In this document: piece after piece, positions 1-8,806 of the stretch
Numbering within the stretch: the stretch's first letter is position 1
How the letters are laid out: each line of letters begins with the position of its first letter
Source of the DNA: Acidimicrobiaceae bacterium UBA7830
GTDB taxonomy: Bacteria > Actinomycetota > Acidimicrobiia > Acidimicrobiales > Ilumatobacteraceae
Direction: 5' to 3'
Length of the DNA: 28,711 bases
Assembly: GCA_002501485.1 (NCBI GenBank)
Contig: DLTS01000099.1
Span: forward strand, 1-28,711
Program-made: the position numbers and the translations under genes
Notes under the pieces: generated by a model
The model's database searches: none
What the model was told of the DNA's origin: nothing
Seen by the model: the letters and a program-made list of their open reading frames with translations, nothing else

Positions 1-701
1 CCGAGAAGCTTGGGGGTCGCCCTGCCTTACTCGATAAGTGCATCCCGTCATCCCCGCCGTTCGGCAAACGAATCCTCATTGATAACGGGTGGTTCGACAC
101 GCTACGGCAGCCGCACGTCACTCTCGTCACCGAGGCGATCGATCAGTTCTGTGAAACAGGCGTGCAGACGAATGATGGTGAGGTATACGAAGCCGATGTC
201 ATAATCCTTGCCACCGGTTTCGATGTGACCACCCTTGCGTCGCGCATCGATATCACAGGGAAGAACGGAGTCACCCTTGCGGATGACTGGGCTGATGAAA
301 ATCCCCGGGCACTGCTCGGCATCAACGTGCCAAACTTCCCCAACCTTTTCATCATGTACGGCCCGAATACCAACATGGGTCACGGCGGAAGTGGAATGTG
401 GCTTGCGGAAACGCAAAGCAACTACATCACTCAACGGATCTGCGACATGGTGGAGAACAACGTCGCCACTGTTGAGTGCATCAGCGAACTTCGAGACGAG
501 TACACCGAACGTATCGATGAACTGCATGCCGATCTCATCTGGGCCCACCCAGGGACTCCTACCTATTACCGCACCGCCGCTGGAAAGGTGCGGTCTCCGA
601 TGCCGTTTCGCCTCGTTGATTATTGGACAATGACGAATGAGCGGGGGCTTGAAGACTTCATCACCACGCCACATACGACTTCGAGCACGACTGGAAATTG
701 A
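1..701 (+). CDS. Baeyer-Villiger-type flavin monooxygenase, C-terminal part (5' end outside window)
   Basis: The reading frame is open from base 3 to the TGA at 699-701, giving about 232 residues; the N-terminal Rossmann domain lies outside the window. The visible part has hallmarks of class B flavoprotein monooxygenases of the cyclohexanone/phenylacetone monooxygenase type: PPFGKRILIDNGW near the start, the ATGFD motif after a hydrophobic strand (about 195-225), and GPNTNMGHGGSGMW (about 360-400). Such enzymes use NADPH and O2 to insert an oxygen next to a ketone, giving an ester or lactone. The next gene starts 2 nt after this stop, so it is probably co-transcribed with the Rieske oxygenase and two SDRs. 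A ketone substrate made by one of those SDRs is plausible but inferred. N-oxidation or S-oxidation cannot be excluded without the N-terminal fingerprint. Confidence 0.85.
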   Translation, partial: EKLGGRPALLDKCIPSSPPFGKRILIDNGWFDTLRQPHVTLVTEAIDQFCETGVQTNDGEVYEADVIILATGFDVTTLASRIDITGKNGVTLADDWADENPRALLGINVPNFPNLFIMYGPNTNMGHGGSGMWLAETQSNYITQRICDMVENNVATVECISELRDEYTERIDELHADLIWAHPGTPTYYRTAAGKVRSPMPFRLVDYWTMTNERGLEDFITTPHTTSSTTGN

Positions 702-703
702 TC

Positions 704-1855
704 ATGCGTCATGAGCGACAGGTAGAACTTCTCAAGCGAGTGCAGTCCAGCGGAAAACACCTTGAGGGTCTACATTCCTATGAAAGCCGCACCAATTCGA
801 CTTCGTCGTATTTCGACCCTGATCAATTCGCAAGGGAGATGAAACACCTGTTTCGTAAGGGTCCGATCTTGTTTGGCTTGAGCGCCGATCTGGCGGAGAC
901 GGGCGCGTATCGGGCGCTACGAGTGGACGGCTTGCCTCTCGTTGTTGTTCGAAAAGAGGACGGCACCCTTGATGCATTCGTCAATGCGTGCCGCCACCGT
1001 GGAGCTCCACTTGTTGACACCTCTTCAATGGGAGAGGGATTAAACGCGTTCACCTGCCCCTACCACTCGTGGACCTACAACCTTGATGGAACCCTTCGCA
1101 ATCGGCCTCTGTCGGCTGGCGCGTTCGACGACGTCGAAATGACCTGCAATCTGCTGCGTCGCCCGGTCGCTGAAAAGCACGGACTCATTTTCATTCGCCC
1201 CGAAGGCAATGAACCCATTGATATTGATGAGGTGCTTGGCGGAGCTGAAGATGACCTTTCGTCCTTTGATATCGGTTCGTACGTGCACATTGAGACCCGC
1301 ACGAACGAGTGGGATATGAACTGGAAGTTGTTCTTCGACACGTTTGCGGAGAGCTACCACATCCGCACGCTGCACAAGAACACTCTTGCTCCTACGTTCA
1401 ATTCTGACTGCGTCATCTTCGATGCTTTTGGGAAGAACCTGCTATCGGTCGGCCTTCGAGCCAACGTTGCCGAGGAGTTCGAGAAGCCAGAATCAGAGTG
1501 GAGCCTGCTCCCCTACGGCACTATCCAATATTTTTTGGTGCCAAATGCGTTGGTCTGTCACCAACTTGACCACCTCGAGGTGTGGATTGCTGAGCCGCTC
1601 TCCCCGAGCCGCACTCGTACCCACACTGCCGTGTATTCACCCGGGCCTCCGGCAGATCAGAAAGAGCACGACTATTTCGTGCGAAATCTCGACTTGCTTC
1701 TTGAAGTAACCGGGCAAGAAGACTTCACGCTGATGGCTGAAATTCAGCAAAGCATGGCATCAGGCGGGCTCGACCGGGTCGTCTACGGCCGTATTGAACC
1801 TCCGCTAATTCATTTCCATAACCAGATTGACCTCGCTTTGGCCAGCGTTGAATGA
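704..1855 (+). CDS. Rieske non-heme iron oxygenase, alpha (catalytic) subunit
   Basis: About 383 aa from the ATG at 704; a TTG at 698 is in frame but overlaps the upstream stop. The N-terminal Rieske [2Fe-2S] domain has C96-x-H98 (NACRHRG) and C118-x2-H121 (CPYHSW). The C-terminal catalytic domain has the mononuclear iron ligands H219 and H224 in FAESYHIRTLH, and a likely third Asp ligand in QEDFTLMAEIQQ. The bridging position before the first His is Glu (E216) instead of the Asp of naphthalene dioxygenase; Glu occurs here in several carnitine-oxygenase-like and phenylpropionate-type alpha subunits. No beta subunit, ferredoxin or reductase gene is seen nearby, so electron transfer proteins must be encoded elsewhere. 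It sits between the monooxygenase and the first SDR and overlaps the SDR by 4 nt (ATGA), so translation is probably coupled. The substrate is unknown. Confidence 0.9.
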   Translation: MRHERQVELLKRVQSSGKHLEGLHSYESRTNSTSSYFDPDQFAREMKHLFRKGPILFGLSADLAETGAYRALRVDGLPLVVVRKEDGTLDAFVNACRHRGAPLVDTSSMGEGLNAFTCPYHSWTYNLDGTLRNRPLSAGAFDDVEMTCNLLRRPVAEKHGLIFIRPEGNEPIDIDEVLGGAEDDLSSFDIGSYVHIETRTNEWDMNWKLFFDTFAESYHIRTLHKNTLAPTFNSDCVIFDAFGKNLLSVGLRANVAEEFEKPESEWSLLPYGTIQYFLVPNALVCHQLDHLEVWIAEPLSPSRTRTHTAVYSPGPPADQKEHDYFVRNLDLLLEVTGQEDFTLMAEIQQSMASGGLDRVVYGRIEPPLIHFHNQIDLALASVE

Positions 1856-2673
1856 CATCGCTCTCTGAATCACGGCGCCGTTTTGACGGCTGTGTTGCTC
1901 TGGTGACCGGCGGCACCTCAGGCATTGGTGCTGCAGCCGCAGCACGATTTGCTGCCGAAGGCGCCCGCGTTCTCATCACGGGCCGAAATGATGCACGAGG
2001 TGCAGAGATTGCGTCGTCACACGACAACGTTCACTTTCACCATGTTGACGTCACCGACCGCGCAGCAATCGACGCTCTCGTCACGATGATTGGGGCAACC
2101 TTTGGTCGTCTTGATGTCGTGGTGAATTCAGCCGGCGTCGTCAACGCACGGCCATTTGCCTCGATGTCGACGCATCACTGGCATGAGATGATCGACACCA
2201 ACCTCACTGGAGCGTTTCACGTCTCTCAATCCGCACTGCCACTTCTGCGGTCAACTGTTGCTGATGGCAAGGCACCATCAACATCGATTGTGAACTTGTC
2301 GTCGCTTAACGGACTTCGGGTCGACCCCGGCATGAGTGCGTATGGGTCGGCCAAGGCTGCCCTCCTCGCTCTCACCGAGGGCACGGCCATCGAGCTCATC
2401 GAGTCGGGGGTTCGAGTGAATTGTGTATCGCCGGGCGCAATCGATACACCCATGTCATCTTCCACTGCTGGCGATAAGAAGAACGCAGAAGCATTCACTT
2501 CAGCGATTCCCGCTGGCCGGTACGGCACCGCTGACGAAGTTGCGGCCGTGATTCTGTTTCTCGCCTCTCAAGAGGCTCCGTTCATCGTCGGAGCCAACCT
2601 TGTGATCGACGGCGGGGCAACTCTTCCGAGCCGACATCCGGACCTGCTGAACATGTTCAACATGAAACCTTAG
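1852..2673 (+). CDS. SDR-family oxidoreductase (classical)
   Basis: 273 aa classical short-chain dehydrogenase. TGGTSGIG at residues 19-26 binds the nucleotide, NSAG at 92-95 stabilises the central sheet, and the catalytic residues are S151, Y164 and K168 (YGSAK). The second strand ends in ITGRN with Arg45, which favours NADP(H) over NAD; that preference is inferred. The ATG overlaps the TGA of the Rieske gene (ATGA, 1852-1855), a sign of translational coupling. It probably oxidises an alcohol or diol made in the pathway, or reduces a ketone; the substrate cannot be read from the sequence. The C-terminal tail runs about 15 residues past the usual GG-A end and finishes in NMFNMKP. Confidence 0.9.
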   Translation: MTSLSESRRRFDGCVALVTGGTSGIGAAAAARFAAEGARVLITGRNDARGAEIASSHDNVHFHHVDVTDRAAIDALVTMIGATFGRLDVVVNSAGVVNARPFASMSTHHWHEMIDTNLTGAFHVSQSALPLLRSTVADGKAPSTSIVNLSSLNGLRVDPGMSAYGSAKAALLALTEGTAIELIESGVRVNCVSPGAIDTPMSSSTAGDKKNAEAFTSAIPAGRYGTADEVAAVILFLASQEAPFIVGANLVIDGGATLPSRHPDLLNMFNMKP

Positions 2674-2681
2674 GAGTACAA

Positions 2682-3416
2682 ATGACCTCGTTTTCTGGAC
2701 TGACCGTAATCGTCACCGGCGCTGCCGGCGCAATGGGTGAACAGGAGGCCCGCATGTTCGCTGAGCGGGGAGCGAATGTCGTCCTCACCGATGTTCGCAC
2801 GGACGAAGGAACAGACATCGCCGACGACATCGGCAAGTCCGCAGTGTTTGTTCCCCATGATGTGTCATCTGAATCAGGGTGGAACACCGTCATCGAAACA
2901 GCGCTATCTGCATTCGGCTCAGTAAATGTGCTTGTCAACAATGCGGCAATCTCCAAGGCCATCAAGCTCATCGATACCGATGTCGATACGTTTGATCTCT
3001 TCTACCGCATCAACCAACTTGGCGTGTATCTGGGAATGAAGTCAGTTGTTGAGCCAATGAAGGCAGCCGGAGGTGGCTCCATCATCAATATCTCGTCGGT
3101 TGCAGGCCTCCGCGGGGCGTCGACGCTGTTTGCATATTCCGCATCGAAGTGGGCAGTGCGAGGAATGACGCAATCGGCCGCTCTTGAACTCGCCCGTTTT
3201 AAGATTCGAGTCAACGCAGTGTTCCCTGGCGTTATCGACACCCCGATGAACGCCCCTAACCCTCCGGGAATGAATGACGTCCTGGTGAAAACCACGCCGC
3301 TTCGTCGAATGGGTGAGTCACATGAGGTTGCCGAGGCAGTGCTGTTCCTTGCGTCACCTGGAGCAAGTTTCGCTACCGGCGCTGAACTTGCAGTTGACGG
3401 CGGCATGTCAATCTGA
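2682..3416 (+). CDS. SDR-family oxidoreductase, probably NAD-dependent
   Basis: 244 aa classical SDR. TGAAGAMG at residues 12-19, NNAA at 86-89, catalytic S139, Y152 and K156 (YSASK). Asp37 at the end of the second strand (VVLTDV) is the usual NAD-selecting residue. The start is set by AGGAG at 2672-2676, which overlaps the stop codon of the previous SDR; the two genes are 8 bp apart and clearly in one operon. The general look is that of 3-alpha/beta-hydroxysteroid or cyclic-alcohol dehydrogenases, but this sub-family naming is loose. With the flavin monooxygenase and Rieske oxygenase upstream it could handle the hydroxyl-to-ketone step before ring oxygen insertion. Confidence 0.9.
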   Translation: MTSFSGLTVIVTGAAGAMGEQEARMFAERGANVVLTDVRTDEGTDIADDIGKSAVFVPHDVSSESGWNTVIETALSAFGSVNVLVNNAAISKAIKLIDTDVDTFDLFYRINQLGVYLGMKSVVEPMKAAGGGSIINISSVAGLRGASTLFAYSASKWAVRGMTQSAALELARFKIRVNAVFPGVIDTPMNAPNPPGMNDVLVKTTPLRRMGESHEVAEAVLFLASPGASFATGAELAVDGGMSI

Positions 3417-3477
3417 GTCGACGGAGTTTCCGCCGTACTGGGTAGTGATACCGAAGTACTTACTGCACAATTGAGAT

Positions 3478-6198
3478 ATGGCCGCACCCGACGCCAGCAC
3501 TCCAAGTGACGACATCCGCCTCCTCGGCCGACTGTTGGGCGATGTGGTGCGAGAGCAAGCCGGAGATGACACGTTCAACTTGATTGAGAACGTGAGGCGT
3601 CTCGCTATTGATAGTCGCCGTACGGACCCTTCCTCGGTTGAGGACCTCACAACTGAACTGCAGTCAGTTGACATCGATGACGCTCTTCACGTCATTCGGG
3701 CGTTCGGCTGGCTCGCTTTGCTAGCGAATACCGCCGAGGATGTTCACGCCGAGCGCAGGCGGCGATCACATCTTGATGCTGGCGATGGGCATCGCCCGGG
3801 CTCGACTGCGAGCGCAATCGAGCGACTTACTTCCTCAGGAACTCCCCGACAAGAGATCGCATCGGTGCTGAACACACTGTCGGTGACCCCAGTACTCACG
3901 GCGCATCCGACAGAAGTTCGTCGCCAGACCGTTCTTGATGTCGTCGACCGGATCGCGGACCTGCTCGACCAACGATCTTTCAGGGCGGAAAGTCCAAGCG
4001 TTGTTGCAGAAGTTGACGACAAGTTACGACTCGAAATTTTGACGTTGTGGCAGACGGCGGTGCTGCGACTCTCAAAACTTCGCGTGCGTGACGAAATCAA
4101 TGAAACGCTCCGTCACTATCGTTCGAGCCTCTTCGAGGTTATTCCTACATTTCAGGCTGAAGTCACTTCGGTGGCAAGAGCCGCCCTTGACCCCAGTGTT
4201 GATTCGTTGCATCTCGTGAGTATGGGTTCGTGGATTGGCGGAGACCGCGACGGCAACCCGTTTGTGACCGCGGAGGTTCTCCGGCTTGCAGTGCAGGCGA
4301 ACGCCTCCGAAGCGTTCGCCCACCATCTCGCTGCGGTGTGGCAGTTGTCGCGGGCTCTTTCTATGTCGGCTCGGCTGATTCAGCCATCCAGTGAACTCAT
4401 CGCCCTCGCTGAGCGCTCACAAGACGATTCGGTCTTTCGTGCTGATGAGCCATACCGGCGCGCTGTGAAAGGAATTTACGCCCGGCTTGCTGCGACGTCT
4501 CGGCTACTTATCGATGACGTTCCTGGCAACGCTCCTCATACCGAGCTGCCGGCGTATGAACATGTCGGCGAATGCATTGCCGATCTCACCGTTGTAAGTG
4601 AATCCCTTCGCTCTCACGGTGCCGACCAAATCGCAGACGCGAGGGTAGAACCGGTTCGAGCCGCTCTTAAAACATTTGGTTGGCATCTCTGCTCGCTTGA
4701 CCTTCGACAAAACTCAGCGGTCAACGAACGAGTGGTCGATGAACTTCTAAGTGCTTCAGGCATTTGCAACGACTATCTTGACAGCAGCGAGACAGACCGT
4801 GTTGAGCTTCTGCTGTCAGCTATCGAGTCTCCGGTGGCGTTGCACGATATGCAGCACGGTTACTCAGACGAAGTAGCTGGAGAGTTTGAGGTGTATTTTG
4901 CGGCAGCTGATGCGGTTCGCCGTTTCGGGGTGAACGTCGTTCAGCACCTCATCATCTCAATGGCCAAGTCTGCGTCTGATGTGCTTGAGGTTCTCTTGCT
5001 CGCTCATGAAGCAGGATTAGGCGACGTTGACATCGTGCCACTATTCGAAACTATTGATGACCTGCGAAATGCTCCGCAAATCGTTGACGACCTTGCCAGC
5101 ATTCCCTGGTATCGGCATCACCTTGGGCAACGCGGTGGCGTCCAAGAGGTCATGGTTGGATATTCGGACTCCAACAAAGACGGTGGATATCTTCGGTCAC
5201 AGTGGTCGCTCTTCACCGCGCAGCACGAAATTGCCGAAGTGGCAGATCGTCACGACCTTGTGCTGCGGCTCTTCCACGGCCGTGGGGGCACCGTTGGTCG
5301 CGGCGGTGGGCCCGCACATGATGCGATCCTTGCTCAGCCACCAGGGTCGGTTCGAGGGGCGATCAGAATCACTGAGCAGGGCGAGATGGTCGCAGCCAAG
5401 TATTCCCGCCCGGTTACTGCGCATCGAAACCTTGACACTCTGGTAGCGGCCACTCTGATCTCATCGCTTCGTGACGCCCACGACGGAAATGACGTAGCCG
5501 AAACACCTCATGGCAGAGCAGTAATCGATGCCGTTGCGGCCTCTGCGATGGCCAACTATCGGTCGCTGGTCTACGACGATCCGAAGTTCACCTCGTTTTT
5601 CCGTTCGGTCACCCCGGTTACAGAAATCAGTTCTCTTAACGTTGGGTCTCGGCCGGCATCGCGAACAGCATCGAACCGAATTGAAGATCTTCGAGCAATA
5701 CCTTGGGTGTTCGCTTGGAGCCAATGTCGACTGTCGATTCCCGGCTGGTTCGGTGTGGGGTCTGCGCTTACCGAGGTGTCGTCCGAGGTTGGTGTCGATG
5801 CGATAGCCGCGGTGTATGAAGGATCACCCTTCTTTCGGTCGGTGGTCAGCAATATGGCAATGGTTCTTGCCAAAGTCGACTTGGAAATTGCCGATCATTA
5901 CGTGACGAATCTGGCTGCCGACATCGACCACGCTCGTGACGTGATGGCCTGCCTGCGAAATGACCATGAAGATGCTCTTCGTTGGCTGTCAGTTCTCACC
6001 GGGTCAGAAGACCTTCTCGGCGACAACCCAGTATTGGCTCGCAGTATCGAGAACCGATTCCCGTATCTCGATCCGCTACACGTGTTGCAGGTTGAGATGT
6101 TGCAGCGGTTACGCGCCGGCGACGACGATGAATTGGTTCGCCGAGGCCTGCAATTGACGTTAAACGCAATCGCTACAGGCCTGCGGAACTCCGGCTGA
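3478..6198 (+). CDS. ppc: phosphoenolpyruvate carboxylase
   Basis: 906 aa, the usual length for bacterial PEPC. It carboxylates PEP with bicarbonate to oxaloacetate and so refills the TCA cycle. All signature blocks are present: VLTAHPTE with catalytic H143, GSWIGGDRDGNP, GYSDSNKDGG with K567, the glycine loop FHGRGGTVGRGGG around 599-611, and a C-terminal LRNSG in place of the more common RNTG/QNTG. The C-terminus contributes to the active site; T to S is conservative. It lies 61 bp after the SDR operon with no obvious Shine-Dalgarno before the ATG; CACAAT at 3466-3471 is a poor -10 candidate 6 nt before the start. It is a housekeeping gene between two catabolic sets and is probably transcribed on its own. 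Confidence 0.98.
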   Translation: MAAPDASTPSDDIRLLGRLLGDVVREQAGDDTFNLIENVRRLAIDSRRTDPSSVEDLTTELQSVDIDDALHVIRAFGWLALLANTAEDVHAERRRRSHLDAGDGHRPGSTASAIERLTSSGTPRQEIASVLNTLSVTPVLTAHPTEVRRQTVLDVVDRIADLLDQRSFRAESPSVVAEVDDKLRLEILTLWQTAVLRLSKLRVRDEINETLRHYRSSLFEVIPTFQAEVTSVARAALDPSVDSLHLVSMGSWIGGDRDGNPFVTAEVLRLAVQANASEAFAHHLAAVWQLSRALSMSARLIQPSSELIALAERSQDDSVFRADEPYRRAVKGIYARLAATSRLLIDDVPGNAPHTELPAYEHVGECIADLTVVSESLRSHGADQIADARVEPVRAALKTFGWHLCSLDLRQNSAVNERVVDELLSASGICNDYLDSSETDRVELLLSAIESPVALHDMQHGYSDEVAGEFEVYFAAADAVRRFGVNVVQHLIISMAKSASDVLEVLLLAHEAGLGDVDIVPLFETIDDLRNAPQIVDDLASIPWYRHHLGQRGGVQEVMVGYSDSNKDGGYLRSQWSLFTAQHEIAEVADRHDLVLRLFHGRGGTVGRGGGPAHDAILAQPPGSVRGAIRITEQGEMVAAKYSRPVTAHRNLDTLVAATLISSLRDAHDGNDVAETPHGRAVIDAVAASAMANYRSLVYDDPKFTSFFRSVTPVTEISSLNVGSRPASRTASNRIEDLRAIPWVFAWSQCRLSIPGWFGVGSALTEVSSEVGVDAIAAVYEGSPFFRSVVSNMAMVLAKVDLEIADHYVTNLAADIDHARDVMACLRNDHEDALRWLSVLTGSEDLLGDNPVLARSIENRFPYLDPLHVLQVEMLQRLRAGDDDELVRRGLQLTLNAIATGLRNSG

Positions 6199-6259
6199 AT
6201 AGTATTTCGCCACCGCTAACGACATCTTGTTATACATGTTGTAAGTCAACGCATTGCTT

Positions 6260-6264
6260 GGAGG
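6260..6264 (+). promoter_or_regulatory. Shine-Dalgarno GGAGG of the BadH-like gene
   Basis: GGAGG ends 6 nt before the ATG at 6271 and fixes that start. The short gap after ppc (6199-6270) is AT-rich in its middle (TTGTTATACATG) and may hold a promoter, but no clear -35/-10 pair could be assigned. Confidence 0.7.
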
Positions 6265-6270
6265 CGCAAC

Positions 6271-7038
6271 ATGAACAGATTTACCGATCGAACCGTCGTT
6301 GTCACCGGAGGCGGAGGCGGCATCGGTACCGCAGTCTGCACATCTTTTGCTGAAGAGGGCGCGAAAGTTGCGGTGCTTGACCGCGACGAGTCGGCTGCGC
6401 TCTCCACTGCCCATGCCATCACCGACGCAGGTGGCACTGCTGTCGCCATCGGTTGCGATATCACCGAGCGCTCAAGCGTTGACGCCGGTATCGCCCGTGT
6501 CAACAGCGAACTTGGCGCCATCGACGCCCTTGTCAACAACGCGGGCTGGGATCTCTTTGTGCCGTTTGTCGAAACACAACCAGAAGATTGGTCACGCCTG
6601 ATCGACATCAACCTCATAGGGGCACTTCACATGCACCATGCTGTCATCCCCGGAATGATCGAGAACGGTGGTGGCCGCATCGTCAATGTTTCATCAGATG
6701 CCGCTCGAGTCGGATCATCGGGTGAGGCTGTCTATGCCGCCTGCAAAGCCGGCATGGTTGCCCTCTCAAAGACGCTCGCTCGCGAACACTCACGACACAA
6801 CATCACATTCAACGTTGTCTGCCCTGGACCCACCGACACAGCGCTCCTCGCGACCGTGACGGACGCTGCAGCAAACCCTGAGAAACTTCGTGAGGCGTTC
6901 CGACGCTCAATTCCGATTGGGCGTCTTGGGCAAGCTGAGGACCTTGCTGGCGCAATCCTGTTCTTCGCAAGTGATGCGGCTTCGTTCGTTACGGGGCAGG
7001 TGCTTAGCGTCTCTGGTGGCCTCACCATGGCGGGCTAA
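6271..7038 (+). CDS. badH: BadH-like 2-hydroxycyclohexanecarboxyl-CoA dehydrogenase (SDR)
   Basis: 255 aa classical SDR. TGGGGGIG at residues 12-19, D37 for NAD, NNAGWD at 89-94, catalytic S142, Y155 and K159. From memory of the Rhodopseudomonas palustris BadH sequence, long stretches agree nearly residue by residue: GALHMHHAV, SDAARVGSSGEAVYAACK, VVCPGPTDTALL, NPEKL, GRLG, and the C-terminal FVTGQVLSVSGGLTM. BadH oxidises 2-hydroxycyclohexane-1-carboxyl-CoA to the 2-keto thioester, just before ring cleavage, using NAD. The next gene is a ligase of the type that activates cyclohexanecarboxylate, which supports the role. The ring-opening hydrolase (BadI) and acyl-CoA dehydrogenase (AliB/BadJ) genes are not in the window. 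A related alicyclic hydroxyacyl-CoA remains possible. Confidence 0.8.
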   Translation: MNRFTDRTVVVTGGGGGIGTAVCTSFAEEGAKVAVLDRDESAALSTAHAITDAGGTAVAIGCDITERSSVDAGIARVNSELGAIDALVNNAGWDLFVPFVETQPEDWSRLIDINLIGALHMHHAVIPGMIENGGGRIVNVSSDAARVGSSGEAVYAACKAGMVALSKTLAREHSRHNITFNVVCPGPTDTALLATVTDAAANPEKLREAFRRSIPIGRLGQAEDLAGAILFFASDAASFVTGQVLSVSGGLTMAG

Positions 7039-7157
7039 CGCTTTTTTGTCCACTATCCCCGACTCGTTAGCACCAACACATTGGAGCAGTCAGCAGTATC
7101 CCGAACCCGGGCGGGGTGGAAGAACCTACCAAACTAGAAACAGACAGTAAGTGCAAC

Positions 7158-7164
7158 AGGGGGA
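7158..7164 (+). promoter_or_regulatory. Shine-Dalgarno AGGGGGA of the acyl-CoA ligase
   Basis: A strong purine-rich site 3 nt before the ATG at 7168. The 129-bp gap before this gene (7039-7167) has no recognisable terminator or promoter, so it may belong to the badH transcript. Confidence 0.55.
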
Positions 7165-7167
7165 CGC

Positions 7168-8805
7168 ATGCACTTTGACGCCGACAATCTGCCTATCCGT
7201 AGACCGTCAATGGTCGCTGCCGGACACTGGCGAGACATCACCATTAACGATTCGCTCGACGAGGCGGTTGCAACCACCGGCGACGCGCTCGCCCTTGCAG
7301 CAACCCAATTCGACAGCGGCGAAGCGCGGTCGTTCACCTATAACGAGTTGAACATCATGGTCAATCGTGTCGCCATTGGCCTCTACCGTCTCGGAATTCG
7401 TCCAAGTGACGTTGTTGCGGTACAACTTCCGAACTGGTGGGAGTTCACCGTTACTCATCTTGCGTGCGTGCGAATTGGCGCGGTGACAAACCCACTGATG
7501 CATATTTTCCGGGAACGTGAACTTGAATTCATGTTGAATCACGGCGAGGCGGTCGCAGCGATCATTCCGTCGATGTTCCGTGATCACGATTATGCAGCAA
7601 TGTATGCGGGCCTTTCGTTGAAGGTGCCATCACTCCAGCACATCATTGCGATTGGCGACGATGGACCGACAGGGTTCGGGGCGTTGCTAAGCGGACCTGC
7701 ATGGGAGAACGAAACTGACGCTGAGTCGATCCTCACCAAGAATCGTCCGGGCGCTGATGATGTCACCCAACTCATCTACACCTCTGGCACGACCGGCGAG
7801 CCCAAAGGCGTGATGCACAGCGCAAACACTCTGTATTCGAACATCTTGCCCTACGCCGAGCGCCTCAACCTCGACACCAGCGATGTTGTGCTGATGGCGT
7901 CGCCGATGGCCCACCAGACCGGATTCATGTACGGGCTTATGATGCCTGTCGTCCTCAGATGCCCGGCCGTCATTTTGGACGTGTGGGACGCTCCAACTGC
8001 GATATCGATCGTCAACAACTACGGTGCGACCTTCACCATGGCGTCCACGCCATTCCTCGCTGACCTCACCGACACAGTTGCAACTGCAGGCATAGGAGTT
8101 CCTAGCCTGTCGACGTTCTTATGTGCTGGAGCACCGATTCCTGGTCCACTCGTGGAACGGGCGCAACCGATACTCGGCACCACGATCGTGTCGGCGTGGG
8201 GCATGAGCGAGAACGGCGCCATTACCACAACCATGCTCGACGATGATCCGTCGCGGTCGGTGGAAACAGATGGGTGCCCTTTGCCTGGCGTAGAGGTTCG
8301 CATTGCCGATGACGACGGCAACACCTTGCCAACAGGCGAAATTGGTCGTCTGCTTGCACGGGCGTGCTCAAACTTTGGCGGCTACTTGAAACGACCTCAC
8401 CTCAATGCAACCGATGCCGACGGCTGGTTCGACACCGGCGACCTCGCACGAGTTGACGATAAGGGATACATCCGCATCACCGGTCGCTCAAAAGACGTCA
8501 TCATTCGCGGCGGAGAGAACGTCCCTGTCGTCGAGATCGAAAACTTGCTGTATCGGCATCCATCGGTTGCCCAAGTTGCCATCGTTGCGTACCCAGATGA
8601 ACGTCTTGGCGAACGCGCGTGTGCAGTGATTGTTGTAAAGCCTGGTACTTCGATCGACTTCGATGAAATGGTCGAGTTCCTGACGAGCGAACGTGTTGCG
8701 AAGAACTATCTGCCAGAGCGACTCGAGGTACTCGATACGATGCCGACAACCCCTTCAGGCAAGATCCAGAAATTCAAGCTCCGCGACATGATTGAGGGTT
8801 TCTGA
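7168..8805 (+). CDS. acyl-CoA ligase (ANL superfamily), cyclohexanecarboxylate-CoA ligase-like
   Basis: 545 aa AMP-forming ligase. It adenylates a carboxylic acid and transfers it to CoA. The phosphate loop TSGTTGEPKG is at residues 205-214, GWFDTGD and the hinge ITGRSKD lie in the last quarter, and the adenylation lysine is K532 in PSGKIQKFK. PNWWEF (88-93) and NPLMHIFRERELEFML (108-123) are of the type I associate with AliA, the cyclohexanecarboxylate-CoA ligase, and its relatives, including DHB-AMP-ligase-like short-acid ligases. The BadH-like gene directly upstream makes an alicyclic acid the best guess. It runs straight into the MDR oxidoreductase gene, whose ATG is 1 nt after this stop. 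Benzoate or medium-chain acids are alternatives. Confidence 0.85.
   Translation: MHFDADNLPIRRPSMVAAGHWRDITINDSLDEAVATTGDALALAATQFDSGEARSFTYNELNIMVNRVAIGLYRLGIRPSDVVAVQLPNWWEFTVTHLACVRIGAVTNPLMHIFRERELEFMLNHGEAVAAIIPSMFRDHDYAAMYAGLSLKVPSLQHIIAIGDDGPTGFGALLSGPAWENETDAESILTKNRPGADDVTQLIYTSGTTGEPKGVMHSANTLYSNILPYAERLNLDTSDVVLMASPMAHQTGFMYGLMMPVVLRCPAVILDVWDAPTAISIVNNYGATFTMASTPFLADLTDTVATAGIGVPSLSTFLCAGAPIPGPLVERAQPILGTTIVSAWGMSENGAITTTMLDDDPSRSVETDGCPLPGVEVRIADDDGNTLPTGEIGRLLARACSNFGGYLKRPHLNATDADGWFDTGDLARVDDKGYIRITGRSKDVIIRGGENVPVVEIENLLYRHPSVAQVAIVAYPDERLGERACAVIVVKPGTSIDFDEMVEFLTSERVAKNYLPERLEVLDTMPTTPSGKIQKFKLRDMIEGF
8794..8798 (+). promoter_or_regulatory. Shine-Dalgarno GAGGG inside the ligase 3' end
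   Basis: GAGGG lies 8 nt before the ATG at 8807 and decides that start over the upstream TTG at 8792 and the downstream ATG at 8816. Confidence 0.55.
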
Positions 8806-8806
8806 A

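Noticed and set aside
698..703. TTG start for the Rieske gene
   Set aside because: The ATG at 704 lies just after the monooxygenase stop and adds no missing domain residues; the TTG would only add two residues and overlap the stop.
6225..6250. AT-rich near-palindrome upstream of the BadH-like gene
   Set aside because: The arms around ACATGT match at only a few positions, so it is not a convincing operator.
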